Assembly (NCBI GenBank): GCA_951812895.1
Contig: OX638333.1
Location: 4,134,001 to 4,198,000 of the forward strand
DNA: 64,000 bases
Reading direction: 5' to 3'
DNA from: an uncultured Roseovarius sp.
GTDB lineage: Bacteria > Pseudomonadota > Alphaproteobacteria > Rhodobacterales > Rhodobacteraceae
Part shown: in pieces, positions 36,348 through 45,571 of the stretch
Layout: the number at the start of each line of letters is the position of its first letter
Position numbering within the stretch: the stretch's first letter is position 1
Notes under the pieces: model-generated
What the model was told of the DNA's origin: nothing
Databases searched by the model: none
The model's input: only the letters and a program-made list of their open reading frames with translations
Translations under genes and position numbers: made by a program

Positions 36348-37953
36348 TCAGAATTTTGCGCGTTGGGTCGGCATATGTCTGCTGTTGGGCACTTGCTTGC
36401 GGCTGCAGGGTCTGGATTGGGATGGTTGGCAGCAATTCCACCCCGATGAAAGAAACATCGTTTACGCAGCACTATCGCTGACGGCCAGCAATTGGCATGT
36501 TCCTGATTTTCTCGCTTACAACGGCCTGTCCCTGTATACACCGCTCGCCATCGCACACCTGATATCTGCGTCGCCTGATGTGGCCGATGTGACCTGGGCC
36601 GCGCGTCTGCTTTCGGCGCTGCTCAGCTCACTTTCGGTCGGATTTGGCTGTTTGATCGCGATACGAATAGGCGACAGGTTGGCGGGACAGATTGCAATAT
36701 TACTGCTGGCCACCTCTGCACCATTGATTCAATGGGCGCATTTCGGAACCACGGAAAGCTCGATGATCCTGTTCGTGCTCATTCTGTGGTGGTTGTCACT
36801 TCGGGTGATGTCCGGAGAAGAGACCCTTCTGAGGGCTGCAATCTATTCCGGTATCGCTATTGGCGTGGCCTGCGGTTTCAAAACCACGGCTCTGGCTTTT
36901 GCTCTTATTCCGGGCATGACGTTGATTGTACTGGTGCGTCAGTTCGGCTGGAAACTGGTATTCCCCTGCATGACGGGCATTCTCATCGCCGGTGCGATAT
37001 TCTTGGCGACAACACCCGCTCTGCTGTTCAAGACAGAACAATATCTGTCCGTTATGGCGTTTGAGCGCGGAGTTGTCAGCGGCCAGACCGACGTGTTCTG
37101 GACTTGGCAGTTTAGTGATGCGGTAGATGTCCTATATGAATTCAGATCACTGTGGCAGGTGCTTGATGGTGGTATGCTTCTTCTGGCCGTGGTGGGTGTT
37201 TTCTTGCTGTCGAAGCAGAAGTTTCGGCAAACTATTCCCATGCTGGCCTTCGTGATCATTTACCTGCTGATCGTAAGCCAATGGCACGCAAAGTTTATCC
37301 GATACCTGGCGCCGGTCCTTCCGGTTCTGCTTATTTACGCTGCGGTCGCAGTGGCGCGCCTCATCACGGGCTGGTCCAGCTCTGCCAGGGTGTTGTCCGC
37401 GTTCTCATTGCTGTTAACCGTTGCGACGGGGCTGATGATGGCGCTGAGTTTTCAGGCCGAGGATCCCAGGATTAATGCGCATAGATATCTCAAAGCACAT
37501 ATGAACGAAGGTGATGCCATTCTGCGTGAACCCGTTGATGTAGGTGCGCCGTTATTTGGGTCACCGAATGTTGCGGTATTACCGCTGATCGAAGCCTCAT
37601 CACCGGAAAAGGTTAGTGACATATCATCTTTGGTCGCCAATGCGGACTGGCTGGTGATGAATAGCCGCCGACATTGGTCTGTGTTGCCAAAGCTGACAGA
37701 GAGGTTCAGATATATGTGCGGATATTACTCTGCGCTGGAGCATGGTGAGTTCGGACTACAGGAGGTCGCGCGATTTTCCAGAAACCAGATACTGCGAGGA
37801 CTAACCTATCCGGGGCTCGGAGCAGAGGAAACACGCATCGTGTTCGACCGGCCTGAGGTGATTGTTTTCAAAAGACGCTCAGCTATCTTAGCCCAAGCCA
37901 TAGAGGATCGGATCACAACCAGAAGCGATTCCTGCGGAGTGCCAACATTTTGA
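36319..37953 (+). CDS. GT39-family membrane glycosyltransferase
   Basis: A 544-residue GT-C enzyme with multiple membrane helices and a C-terminal soluble part (about 395-544). HPDER at residues 41-45 marks the PMT-type catalytic loop, as in the protein at 30439. It probably moves a sugar from a polyprenyl-phosphate carrier to a periplasmic acceptor. The GTG start at 36319 overlaps the end of the exosortase gene by 29 bp, and its stop overlaps the next start, so translation is tightly coupled with the exosortase. Confidence 0.85.
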   Translation: MIGSWKQVLDQNFARWVGICLLLGTCLRLQGLDWDGWQQFHPDERNIVYAALSLTASNWHVPDFLAYNGLSLYTPLAIAHLISASPDVADVTWAARLLSALLSSLSVGFGCLIAIRIGDRLAGQIAILLLATSAPLIQWAHFGTTESSMILFVLILWWLSLRVMSGEETLLRAAIYSGIAIGVACGFKTTALAFALIPGMTLIVLVRQFGWKLVFPCMTGILIAGAIFLATTPALLFKTEQYLSVMAFERGVVSGQTDVFWTWQFSDAVDVLYEFRSLWQVLDGGMLLLAVVGVFLLSKQKFRQTIPMLAFVIIYLLIVSQWHAKFIRYLAPVLPVLLIYAAVAVARLITGWSSSARVLSAFSLLLTVATGLMMALSFQAEDPRINAHRYLKAHMNEGDAILREPVDVGAPLFGSPNVAVLPLIEASSPEKVSDISSLVANADWLVMNSRRHWSVLPKLTERFRYMCGYYSALEHGEFGLQEVARFSRNQILRGLTYPGLGAEETRIVFDRPEVIVFKRRSAILAQAIEDRITTRSDSCGVPTF

Positions 37954-39962
37954 TACCCGATTTACCGTCTTCTCAGGTGTTGGAGATCATGAGCTGGTTG
38001 TTCTGGCTCTGGCTTGTAGGATTTGCCGCGTTGCCTATGGCACAACGCCTGTTTGGCGACCATTGTGACCATGGTTATGTCGCTGGAAAGATTTTGGGGT
38101 GGCTTGGGTTTGCCTACATCCCCTGGCTTGCGGCCTCAATGGGGATCGTGTCCTTCGGTTCAACGGGTCCCGTTATTGGATTGCTAGCGATGGCGGTTGC
38201 CTTTGTTGCATTCCGCCCGACCAAATGGGAAATCAATTGGGTGTCCATCCTCAGGATAGAACTGGGGTTCGGCGTCCTGTTCATACTTGGTCTTGCTGCG
38301 CGGTTGCATGCGCCTGATATTGCAGGGCTCGAAAAATTCATGGATTTGGGTTTTCTGGCCTCGTCAATGCGGGCAGAGACCATGCCCCCGCCGGATATGT
38401 GGATGTCCGGAGAAACGATCAATTACTATTACTACGGACACTCCGGAGCTGCCCTATGGGCATTGCTGACGAATGTCAGTGCAGATCACGGTTATCAGCT
38501 GCATATGGCGACATTGTTCGGGCTTACCGGGCTTGGTGTGTATCGGCTGGTCCGGGAATTGTCTCGTCCTGCCGGAAGAACCCTATCGGTTATCGGCGGG
38601 ATCACAGGGACGATGCTGGTGCTGTATGCCGGCAATTTCCACTCGGTATTGTACACGATTTTCCGACCGTTGATGAATGCTGTGAATCCACAGTTTTACT
38701 ACCCGGATTCCACCCGCTTTATCGGTTTTGACCCGATCACAGAGGACAAAGCTTTTACAGAGTTCGTGGCGTATGGGTTTCATGTGGGTGATATGCACGC
38801 GCATGTCTTGGCCACCCCGATTGCCGTTCTGACGGCATTGGTGTTGCTTTCTACCCTGCGCAACAACTGGACAGCTCAGTCAGCAGTTTATCGCTATGCG
38901 ATCCTGCTGGGTTGGCTGCTTGGGCTGAGCTACATGACGAACGCTTGGGATTTGGCGATTAATGGCCTGTTGGCGTTGCTAACTGGTGCAATATTGTTGA
39001 TACGTTCCCGCCAACCCATTCTCGGAACAGTTGACCGCTATCTCGCTGTGGGAATGACCTGTCTGGCAATAACGTTTCTCACGATGACACCCTTTCTGAA
39101 CTCGTTTGTCGCGTTTGTGGAAGGTATCCGACTTGTCAATCTGCAGACTCCCTTTTGGCAATTACTGGTTATTTACGGTCATGGCATTTTTGCGATAGCT
39201 GTGTTTTTCATGCTGTTCATAACGCATCAGGACCGGCAACAACCAGAACATGTTTTCACAGGCGTTCTGGCCTTCACAGTTGTCCTGCTGATCGCCATAC
39301 CTGAATTCGTTTATGTGAAAGACGCGCATGGGGAAGATTATGCGCGCGCGAACACCATGTTTAAACTGAGCTTTCGAAGCCAGATGTTCCTGCAGATATC
39401 CGCGCTGGTTGTCGTCATCCTGCTGACCGCCAGCTCGCGCCGCAAATTTATTCTCGGCTGCATTCTGTCCGTGCCACTGATTTCCACATTTTCCTATGCC
39501 GGTATAACGTTTCAGAGCCCAGGTATTGTCAAAAACCTGGACGGGCTTGCATTTTTAAAGGAAGAACGCGCGATCGCCAATTTCGTTAACACATTGCCCC
39601 TGACCAAAGGAGAGGCAATTCTTGAGGCCGGTGGGGAGAGCTTTTCTGATGGCGGGCGTATTTCCGCTGTGACCGGTCAGCCGACGGTTTTGGGCTGGCT
39701 GGGGCATGAAGTGCTGTGGCGCGGGTATGGTCAGAAAATCGCAGACCGGCAGGCGGCAGTAAAACACGCGTATGAATCACAAAATATCCGACAGCTCTGT
39801 GATGTACTTCAATCCTATAACGTCAGGTACATTGTGGTCAGCCAGGTCGAGAAAACCCTGTACCCGGATTTGCAGGATGCTGTTTTTGATCAGGTTGGTC
39901 ATACAATTTATCAAACCGGCGCAGGACGAGTTATCGCACCAGACCCGGAAACCTGTTCGTGA
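37950..39962 (+). CDS. DUF2298 (YYY) membrane protein, glycosyltransferase-like
   Basis: A 670-residue integral membrane protein with about 13 helices. The signature INYYYYG (Tyr159-162) in the first large loop is the hallmark of the DUF2298 / Chlor_Arch_YYY family, known mainly from archaea and Chloroflexi and related to GT39-type enzymes. The mid-protein DARG-like segment KDAHGEDYARANTMFK and the C-terminal soluble domain (from about 520) are typical of it. The TTG at 37950 overlaps the previous stop (TTGA); an ATG at 37989 with GGAGATC before it is a good alternative. Function inferred: periplasmic glycosylation. Confidence 0.8.
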   Translation: MIPDLPSSQVLEIMSWLFWLWLVGFAALPMAQRLFGDHCDHGYVAGKILGWLGFAYIPWLAASMGIVSFGSTGPVIGLLAMAVAFVAFRPTKWEINWVSILRIELGFGVLFILGLAARLHAPDIAGLEKFMDLGFLASSMRAETMPPPDMWMSGETINYYYYGHSGAALWALLTNVSADHGYQLHMATLFGLTGLGVYRLVRELSRPAGRTLSVIGGITGTMLVLYAGNFHSVLYTIFRPLMNAVNPQFYYPDSTRFIGFDPITEDKAFTEFVAYGFHVGDMHAHVLATPIAVLTALVLLSTLRNNWTAQSAVYRYAILLGWLLGLSYMTNAWDLAINGLLALLTGAILLIRSRQPILGTVDRYLAVGMTCLAITFLTMTPFLNSFVAFVEGIRLVNLQTPFWQLLVIYGHGIFAIAVFFMLFITHQDRQQPEHVFTGVLAFTVVLLIAIPEFVYVKDAHGEDYARANTMFKLSFRSQMFLQISALVVVILLTASSRRKFILGCILSVPLISTFSYAGITFQSPGIVKNLDGLAFLKEERAIANFVNTLPLTKGEAILEAGGESFSDGGRISAVTGQPTVLGWLGHEVLWRGYGQKIADRQAAVKHAYESQNIRQLCDVLQSYNVRYIVVSQVEKTLYPDLQDAVFDQVGHTIYQTGAGRVIAPDPETCS

Positions 39963-40870
39963 GACGGTTTAGTATCAGAAGCCTGTTAACGGTTGTCGTC
40001 AGCATCGCGGCGCTTTGGCTCGCGTTCAAACTTTCCGATGGCGTGAGCTATTTGCATTTGCCGGCCGAACCATCAGCGGGTTGGCTGCTTTTGGCGATCG
40101 TGCTCCAGATCACGATCATTATGATTTTGAGCTGGCGATGGTTGCTTCTGGTCCGTGGCCTTGAAGTTCAGTCAAGCGAATTGTCCTTTCTGGTTCTGGG
40201 CCAGCTCACCTGGGCCGGAATTGGGCTAAGCCAGATTGCGCTTGGCCCGGTCTCAGCAGATGCGTTGAGGGTTGCAGGGCTGAGAGAGCGCAGGGTTCCT
40301 ATTTCCGAGGGTCTGCGAATTGTATTGGTAGATAGGGTCATTGGTTTGTCCAGCTTGCTTGCTGTGGGCTTGATGGCAATGCTTTGGGTCCTGCCACCAG
40401 CCGATAGTATGTATCTGGCAGCTTTGTTGATTGTTGTAATTTTTCTTGGCACGGCCTGCGCGATTGCACTGTCCAGAGTATTTCGGCCTGTCAAAGCGAT
40501 ACTGGCCAATTTAGGGCATCTTGCAGGGTCACAATTGGGGATTGCGTTGGTGTTTCTTTCAGCGATTGCACATGTTCTAAACATTGCCAGCTATATTTGC
40601 ATCGCGTTTTCAATAGGATTTGCTCCGCCATTGCTGGAAACTGTGGTTTCTGTCGCGATTGGACTGCTGAGCGCAGTTGCCCCGATTACCGTTGGTGGGT
40701 GGGGCGTTAGAGAACTTGCGATCTCACAGGCTTTTCAACTACAGGATGTAATATTTGACGGCGCAATTACCGTCTCTATTCTATTTGGCCTAATGCATAT
40801 TGCTATTGGTATTCCCGGCCTGCTACTATTTGGGTGGCGAAAAGGTGTAAAAATGGGATTTCAATCGTAA
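39959..40870 (+). CDS. Lysylphosphatidylglycerol synthase TM region / AglD-like (UPF0104) membrane protein
   Basis: A 303-residue polytopic membrane protein of the UPF0104 superfamily (flippase-like helices of MprF/AglD), without a soluble catalytic domain. The family motif is visible in [17 protein letters not shown] near the C-terminus. AglD-type proteins act in archaeal N-glycosylation with polyprenyl-linked sugars, which fits the locus: it may flip or handle lipid-linked sugar. The GTG start overlaps the previous stop by 4 bp (GTGA). Confidence 0.82.
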   Translation: MRRFSIRSLLTVVVSIAALWLAFKLSDGVSYLHLPAEPSAGWLLLAIVLQITIIMILSWRWLLLVRGLEVQSSELSFLVLGQLTWAGIGLSQIALGPVSADALRVAGLRERRVPISEGLRIVLVDRVIGLSSLLAVGLMAMLWVLPPADSMYLAALLIVVIFLGTACAIALSRVFRPVKAILANLGHLAGSQLGIALVFLSAIAHVLNIASYICIAFSIGFAPPLLETVVSVAIGLLSAVAPITVGGWGVRELAISQAFQLQDVIFDGAITVSILFGLMHIAIGIPGLLLFGWRKGVKMGFQS

Positions 40871-40881
40871 ATCGGAAAAAG

Positions 40882-41346
40882 ATGCTTAGGTATTCTGTTG
40901 AAATTTTGGCGAGGCAGTTTGTGCTGCACTTTGTTGCGGCGCTGTTTGCTTTAGTGACGGTATCTGGTAGCGCGATGGCGCAGAGCGATCCGACACCCAC
41001 AGCGACTCCAACACCGGCACCAACGCCAACCACCACTCCTACACCGGCACCGACGGCAACTCCGACACCAACACCAACCGCCACTCCAACACCGACGGCG
41101 ACTCCGACGCCCGCGGCCACGCCGACTCTGATGCCCACGCCATCAACATCACCAACGGGAACGCCTAGGCCGACACGAATGCCATCCGGAAGCCCTACAC
41201 CGGCGGCATCCGGAAGTCCGACACCTGCGAATGTTCCGGTCGTTCCCGGCACAGGTGGCGACGGAACCATTCCATACTATCTCATAGCATTGATTTTGGC
41301 CTTCCTGACACTGCTCCTGTGGGCACGCTCAACTCGGCAAATGTAA
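40882..41346 (+). CDS. Pro/Thr-rich mucin-like surface protein with C-terminal sorting tail (likely exosortase substrate)
   Basis: A 154-residue protein. Residues 1-34 are a signal peptide (cleavage after SAMAQ). Residues 36-118 are almost only Pro, Thr, Ala and Ser in [14 protein letters not shown]-type repeats, an ideal O-glycosylation stalk. Residues 121-154 form a three-part sorting signal: [11 protein letters not shown], a membrane helix ([17 protein letters not shown]) and a basic end (RSTRQM). There is no folded domain at all. I chose the ATG at 40882, preceded by GGAAAAAG; an upstream ATG at 40834 overlaps the previous gene. It ends the exosortase/glycosyltransferase operon. Confidence 0.85.
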   Translation: MLRYSVEILARQFVLHFVAALFALVTVSGSAMAQSDPTPTATPTPAPTPTTTPTPAPTATPTPTPTATPTPTATPTPAATPTLMPTPSTSPTGTPRPTRMPSGSPTPAASGSPTPANVPVVPGTGGDGTIPYYLIALILAFLTLLLWARSTRQM

Positions 41347-42089
41347 AATTTGTGCATTACAGAACCGCTTGATTTCACAGCGTTTTGGACGTTTCCACGA
41401 AAATTGTGTTCCAGGTTCTCGCGACACACTTTAGCCGCTTGAAAAACCGATTAACCAACGCCTACGTTCTTCTGAGAATATTCTCCTACTCTAAGTATGG
41501 AGCGGTAACGAGGATGATCCTACTTCCAAATCTATGAGTCTTATGTCTTCGAAATAACGGCCATTAAGAACCAGATTGGCTAGGCATTCTGTAGATCTGC
41601 AAAGTAAGCTTTTCACAAATACTCTCGTGTAGATTGCAATTGCTGCGAATGTCTACAATACCACCCTTGCTGCTTTTTGCCACGGTCGCAAAGCGCCGAT
41701 ACCAGACGTTGAAGGTTTGTGCAGCGAAAGCCCGTATTGTCCGGCTCAACTGACCTAAAGGTCAACAATTCTAACCAAATTCGTCAGATGATTGGTGAGA
41801 GCCCGAAGCAGCCCTAGGAAAAGCACAATAAAGCGCGGAATCAGGGCGCGGAACGCGCCGCTGCGCAGCGACGGAACCCCTTCACAGCAAGGATGTATTT
41901 GGCGGACATAAAGTGCCCCGAATATAGGTTGCTGCGCCCACCCGGCGGTAAGGCACTGCGCGGCATGGCGGAATCGGGCAAAGGCCTTCAAAGTCACGCA
42001 TCGCCGACATCCACACAAGACAATAGCTTGCAGGTTGCGCCCGGGTTGGAAAGGTGTTTCCCTTTTGTGCAAAAGATAGGGATGCGCAC
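41347..42089 (+). other. Intergenic region (743 bp), no gene supported
   Basis: No frame here has a convincing protein. Around 41840-41885 several nested GC-rich inverted repeats occur (ggcgcg/cgcgcc separated by 3 nt, and the self-complementary gctgcgcagc), possibly a structured or repeat element. The region separates the exosortase operon from the aromatic-catabolism genes and may contain a terminator I cannot place. Confidence 0.4.
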
Positions 42090-43292
42090 ATGACCGAATT
42101 CACCATTTCCTCGTTCAACGTCAAAAACCTGATCGGCCCGGACAAGGAATATTACGAATTCCAGACCTACACGCCCGAGGAATACGCCTGGAAAAAAGAC
42201 TGGATGGCGGACCAACTGCTGACACTTGATGCCGACATCGTGGGCTTTCAGGAGATCTTTGAAGAGGATGCACTGCGCGACGTGATCAAAGAAACCGATC
42301 GCCGGGCAGAGGCGCTTAATGCCGAAACTATCCCTGATAAATCAAAGCGCTATCATCGAAAGGTCATCTTCAGAAAGCTCCGTGTTGACCCCTATTCCGA
42401 GGCCTCATTGGCCTTTGCCCGCAACACAGCGGACGAAGGTATCCCGGGACAAAGACGGCCCGGCCTGGCGGTCCTGTCACGCTTTGGATTTGTCGGACAG
42501 CCAGAGGTCATTCAGGACCTCTCCGAGCCTCTGACCATCAATTTCCCCCCCTTGCGTGGCATGGGCGGCCCACAGGATGCAGGCCATTACCAGATGCGCC
42601 GGTTGTCACGCCCCGTCCTTAAAGTCCGCGTTCCTGTGGGCGAACAGGTGGTGACTGTGTTCAATTGTCACCTCAAATCCAAGCTGGGCGAATTCATACG
42701 TCCCGATGGCGCCGATTTCGCCCCCGAAGAGGACCTGACCCGCTATGACCCGGTCGGTCGCGCCCTGGGCGGCCTCCGCTCGGCCCTGCGCCGGATGGCC
42801 GAGGCTTGGGTGCTGCGCCGCGAAATCATTGCGGAAATTAAATCAGGCAATCCGGTTATGGTTTTGGGGGATTTTAACGATGGCGAACACGCGGTCAGCT
42901 CTGAAATTATCACCGGTGAAACACCGTTCAAAAACTACGCCTGGATGCAGCGCCATGACGCCCGGGACCGCAGTGCGCGCTACTCAGCAGAGGAAAGCAC
43001 CCAGATCACTGGTAACATAGAGGCCGTGCGCCTGCATTCCGCGGAAAAACTCTTCGTGCGCAAATCCCTGCGCGATATGGTCTATACGTCTGCCTTTGGC
43101 GGTGCGTTTGAATCCATCGACCAGATCTACATGTCCCGTCACTTCCACCCAGAGAACGCCGACCGTATTGGTGATATGACCTATTTCAGCGTGTTCAACG
43201 ATCACCTGACCGATGGCTCCCACCCGGAAGCCCCGTATAACAAACTCGCCTCTGATCACGGGCAGATCATGGCACATATGTCGCTGCGTTAG
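42090..43292 (+). CDS. Endonuclease/exonuclease/phosphatase (EEP) family protein
   Basis: A 400-residue EEP-fold hydrolase. The Mg-binding Glu is in IVGFQEIFEED (about residue 52), the central HCHLKSK-type motif is NCHLKSKLGEF, the Asn-Asp pair is VLGDFNDGEH, and the terminal His is in ASDHGQIMAHM. Substrates in this superfamily range from DNA to phospholipids, so the activity is uncertain; no signal peptide is seen. I chose the ATG at 42090; the frame reaches 42054 but that extension is not protein-like. Confidence 0.85.
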   Translation: MTEFTISSFNVKNLIGPDKEYYEFQTYTPEEYAWKKDWMADQLLTLDADIVGFQEIFEEDALRDVIKETDRRAEALNAETIPDKSKRYHRKVIFRKLRVDPYSEASLAFARNTADEGIPGQRRPGLAVLSRFGFVGQPEVIQDLSEPLTINFPPLRGMGGPQDAGHYQMRRLSRPVLKVRVPVGEQVVTVFNCHLKSKLGEFIRPDGADFAPEEDLTRYDPVGRALGGLRSALRRMAEAWVLRREIIAEIKSGNPVMVLGDFNDGEHAVSSEIITGETPFKNYAWMQRHDARDRSARYSAEESTQITGNIEAVRLHSAEKLFVRKSLRDMVYTSAFGGAFESIDQIYMSRHFHPENADRIGDMTYFSVFNDHLTDGSHPEAPYNKLASDHGQIMAHMSLR

Positions 43293-43300
43293 AGTGCAAT

Positions 43301-43325
43301 CCGAAAAGTGGGAACCGGTTTTCGG
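43301..43325. repeat. Short palindromic repeat (alphaproteobacterial intergenic type)
   Basis: Nine bases after the EEP gene stop, arms CCGAAAA and TTTTCGG flank an 11-nt centre. This kind of palindrome is scattered between genes in Rhizobiales and Rhodobacterales. A second imperfect hairpin follows (agagcatcgct at about 43354 pairing with agcgatactct at about 43383), just upstream of pobA. Confidence 0.5.
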
Positions 43326-43411
43326 AATAAATTGCGCGTAAAATCAGAAGAGTAGAGCATCGCTACTGAAACAGATTAAAAGAGCGATACTCTGGCATAG
43401 GGGGAAGACAC

Positions 43412-44581
43412 ATGCGCACACAGGTGGCGATCATCGGCGGAGGGCCCGCAGGCCTGTTGTTGTCGCAGATCCTGCACCATCAGGGCATCGATACGGTGGT
43501 TCTGGAACGCCGGTCACGGGCCTATGTACTGTCAAGAATAAGGGCCGGCGTGCTAGAGGCCAGCTTTGCCGACTTGATGCGCGCAGCTGGGGCAAGCGAA
43601 CGCATGGATGGCAAGGGGATCGTTCACGAGGGCGCCAATATAGCCCATCCAGACGGCATGTTCCGGATTGATTTTCGCGCTCTGACAGGCGGCAATGTGG
43701 TGATCTACGGCCAGACAGAGCTTACCCTTGATCTCTACGACGCCCGTGATGCAACAGGCGGAACAACTTTCGACAACTGCTCCGGTGTTGAACTTCACGA
43801 CATTGACAGCACCGCGCCCTACGTCACTTTTTGCCATGGCGGGCAAGATCACAGGCTTGACTGTGATTTCATCGCCGGATGCGATGGATTTCACGGCCCC
43901 TCTCGCCAGGCCATCCCAGAAGACCGCCGTACCGAATTCGAAAAAACCTATCCGTTTGGCTGGCTTGGGCTTTTGTCAGAAACACCTCCGGTCGCGGATG
44001 AGCTGATATATGCAAGCTCTGCCCGCGGTTTTGCCCTGTGCTCAATGCGTGGCCCGAACCTCAGCCGCTATTACATCCAGTGCCCGCTGTCAGATGATCC
44101 AGAGGATTGGCCCGACGACAAATTCTGGCGCGAGCTGCGCCGCCGTCTGCCGGATACGGTCGCAGAGCAGCTGATAAGTGGGGTCTCTGTCGAAAAATCC
44201 ATCGCGCCACTGCGGTCATTTGTCTGTGAACCGATGCAATGGGGGCGGCTCTATCTCTGCGGTGATGCGGCCCATATCGTGCCTCCAACCGGGGCCAAGG
44301 GCCTCAATGCCGCCGCCAGCGACGTGCGCGACCTGTCACAGGCATTCCTGAGCCATTACCGGGATGGCGACGGGCACGCACTCGAACATTATTCTTCGAC
44401 CGCACTGGCCCGCATCTGGAAAACCCAGAGGTTCAGCTGGTGGATGACCAATCTGCTGCACCGCTTTCCGGAACAGTCGGGTTTCGACCAGAAGATGCAA
44501 CAGGCGCAACTGAACCAATTGGCCGTTAACTCTTCTGCGCAAAGGGTATTTGCTGAAAACTACGTGGGCTTGGCTTTATGA
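43412..44581 (+). CDS. pobA: 4-hydroxybenzoate 3-monooxygenase
   Basis: A 389-residue group A flavoprotein hydroxylase converting 4-hydroxybenzoate to protocatechuate with NADPH and O2. FAD binding is seen in IIGGGPAGLLLSQIL at the N-terminus and LYLCGDAAHIVPPTGAKG late in the protein; the DG motif region is FIAGCDGFHGPSRQAI. The length matches PobA (about 390). Its last 4 bp overlap the enol-lactonase gene, so both are co-translated. Confidence 0.95.
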   Translation: MRTQVAIIGGGPAGLLLSQILHHQGIDTVVLERRSRAYVLSRIRAGVLEASFADLMRAAGASERMDGKGIVHEGANIAHPDGMFRIDFRALTGGNVVIYGQTELTLDLYDARDATGGTTFDNCSGVELHDIDSTAPYVTFCHGGQDHRLDCDFIAGCDGFHGPSRQAIPEDRRTEFEKTYPFGWLGLLSETPPVADELIYASSARGFALCSMRGPNLSRYYIQCPLSDDPEDWPDDKFWRELRRRLPDTVAEQLISGVSVEKSIAPLRSFVCEPMQWGRLYLCGDAAHIVPPTGAKGLNAAASDVRDLSQAFLSHYRDGDGHALEHYSSTALARIWKTQRFSWWMTNLLHRFPEQSGFDQKMQQAQLNQLAVNSSAQRVFAENYVGLAL

Positions 44582-45369
44582 GCGGATTTGTTGAATTTAA
44601 AGATGTCACCCTGCATTACAGCGAGAGCGGCACAGCAGATGGCGCGCCCTTGGTCTTTGCCAACGCGCTCGGCACTGACCTGCGCGTCTGGGACACCCTT
44701 CTGCCGCTCCTGCCCCTGGGCCTGCGGATTATTCGCTACGACAAACGTGGCCATGGCCAAAGCAGCATCCCCCCGGCCCCCTATTCCATGGGTACCCTGG
44801 TGCGAGATGCCGAACGCCTGCTGGATCACCTGAATATCCGCGATTGCGTGTTTGTCGGGCTCTCTATCGGTGGCATGATTGGTCAGGGGCTGGCGGTCAA
44901 ACGGCTTGATCAGGTCCGTGCTCTGGTGCTGTCAAACACCGCTGCTAAAATTGGCCATCCTGCGATGTGGCAGGACCGGATCGACACCATACGCAGCGGC
45001 GGCATTGACGCATTGGCCGACGCTGTGATGACACGTTGGTTTTCGCGCGCTTTCATCAGGTCCGGCGCACATCAGTTTTGGCGCGATCACCTGACCGGGC
45101 AATCCGATGAAGCCTACATCGGCTGCTCCGCCGCAATCTCGGGCACAGATTTCTACACCCCGACCAGTGGCCTGCGCCTGCCGGTGCTGGGCATTGCAGG
45201 ATCCGAAGACAGCGTGACCCCGCCCGATCTGGTTCGCGAAACTACCGAACTGGTGCCGGGGTCCAAATTCCATCTGATCCGCCGCGCGGGCCACCTGCCC
45301 TGCGTTGAACAACCTGAAGAATACGCCAGAGTTCTGACCGGCTTCCTGCGCGATATCGGCCATATTTAA
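44578..45369 (+). CDS. pcaD: 3-oxoadipate enol-lactonase
   Basis: A 263-residue alpha/beta hydrolase that opens beta-ketoadipate enol-lactone in the protocatechuate branch of the beta-ketoadipate pathway. The nucleophile elbow is GLSIGGMIGQ (Ser about residue 94) and the catalytic His is in RRAGHLPCVEQ. It overlaps pobA by 4 bp (ATGA). The usual partners pcaC, pcaH, pcaG and pcaB are not in this window, so the ring-cleavage enzymes must be encoded elsewhere. Confidence 0.93.
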   Translation: MSGFVEFKDVTLHYSESGTADGAPLVFANALGTDLRVWDTLLPLLPLGLRIIRYDKRGHGQSSIPPAPYSMGTLVRDAERLLDHLNIRDCVFVGLSIGGMIGQGLAVKRLDQVRALVLSNTAAKIGHPAMWQDRIDTIRSGGIDALADAVMTRWFSRAFIRSGAHQFWRDHLTGQSDEAYIGCSAAISGTDFYTPTSGLRLPVLGIAGSEDSVTPPDLVRETTELVPGSKFHLIRRAGHLPCVEQPEEYARVLTGFLRDIGHI

Positions 45370-45382
45370 AGCGTTTCGCAAC

Positions 45383-45404
45383 AAACCTGAGCCATCAGGT
45401 TTTT
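45383..45404 (+). terminator. Intrinsic terminator of the pobA-pcaD unit
   Basis: An 8-bp stem (AAACCTGA with TCAGGTTT, loop GCCA) is followed by a short T-run, 13 bp after the pcaD stop. It is nested in a larger imperfect palindrome (gcgtttc at 45371 with gaaacgc ending at 45413). Confidence 0.7.
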
Positions 45405-45571
45405 GGGAAACGCAGCAACATCAACGCGTTGGTGAAAACCGCTTTAACAGATCAAATGCGACAAGCGGCTGTCGCAGACCGGGCCGATTGCAACCGTCTT
45501 TCATGCCAGCATGTCGGGTGAAAGCGAACAATTATGATACTCACCCCCCGCCACGCGACGGGCCGGCACCC

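Noticed and set aside
40990-41160. Short tandem repeats that might be read as a CRISPR or minisatellite
   Set aside because: The units are 6-12 bp codon-level repeats in frame with a protein, without spacers.
40803-41270. Reverse-strand frame antisense to the Pro/Thr gene, encoding Gly/Val repeats
   Set aside because: It is the mirror of the ACNCC-type repeat on the forward strand; it has no ribosome-binding site and its composition is fully explained by the Pro/Thr gene.
41564-42072. Two reverse-strand frames in the 743-bp gap
   Set aside because: No ribosome-binding site, biased composition, and one lies over GC-rich inverted repeats; no evidence of coding.
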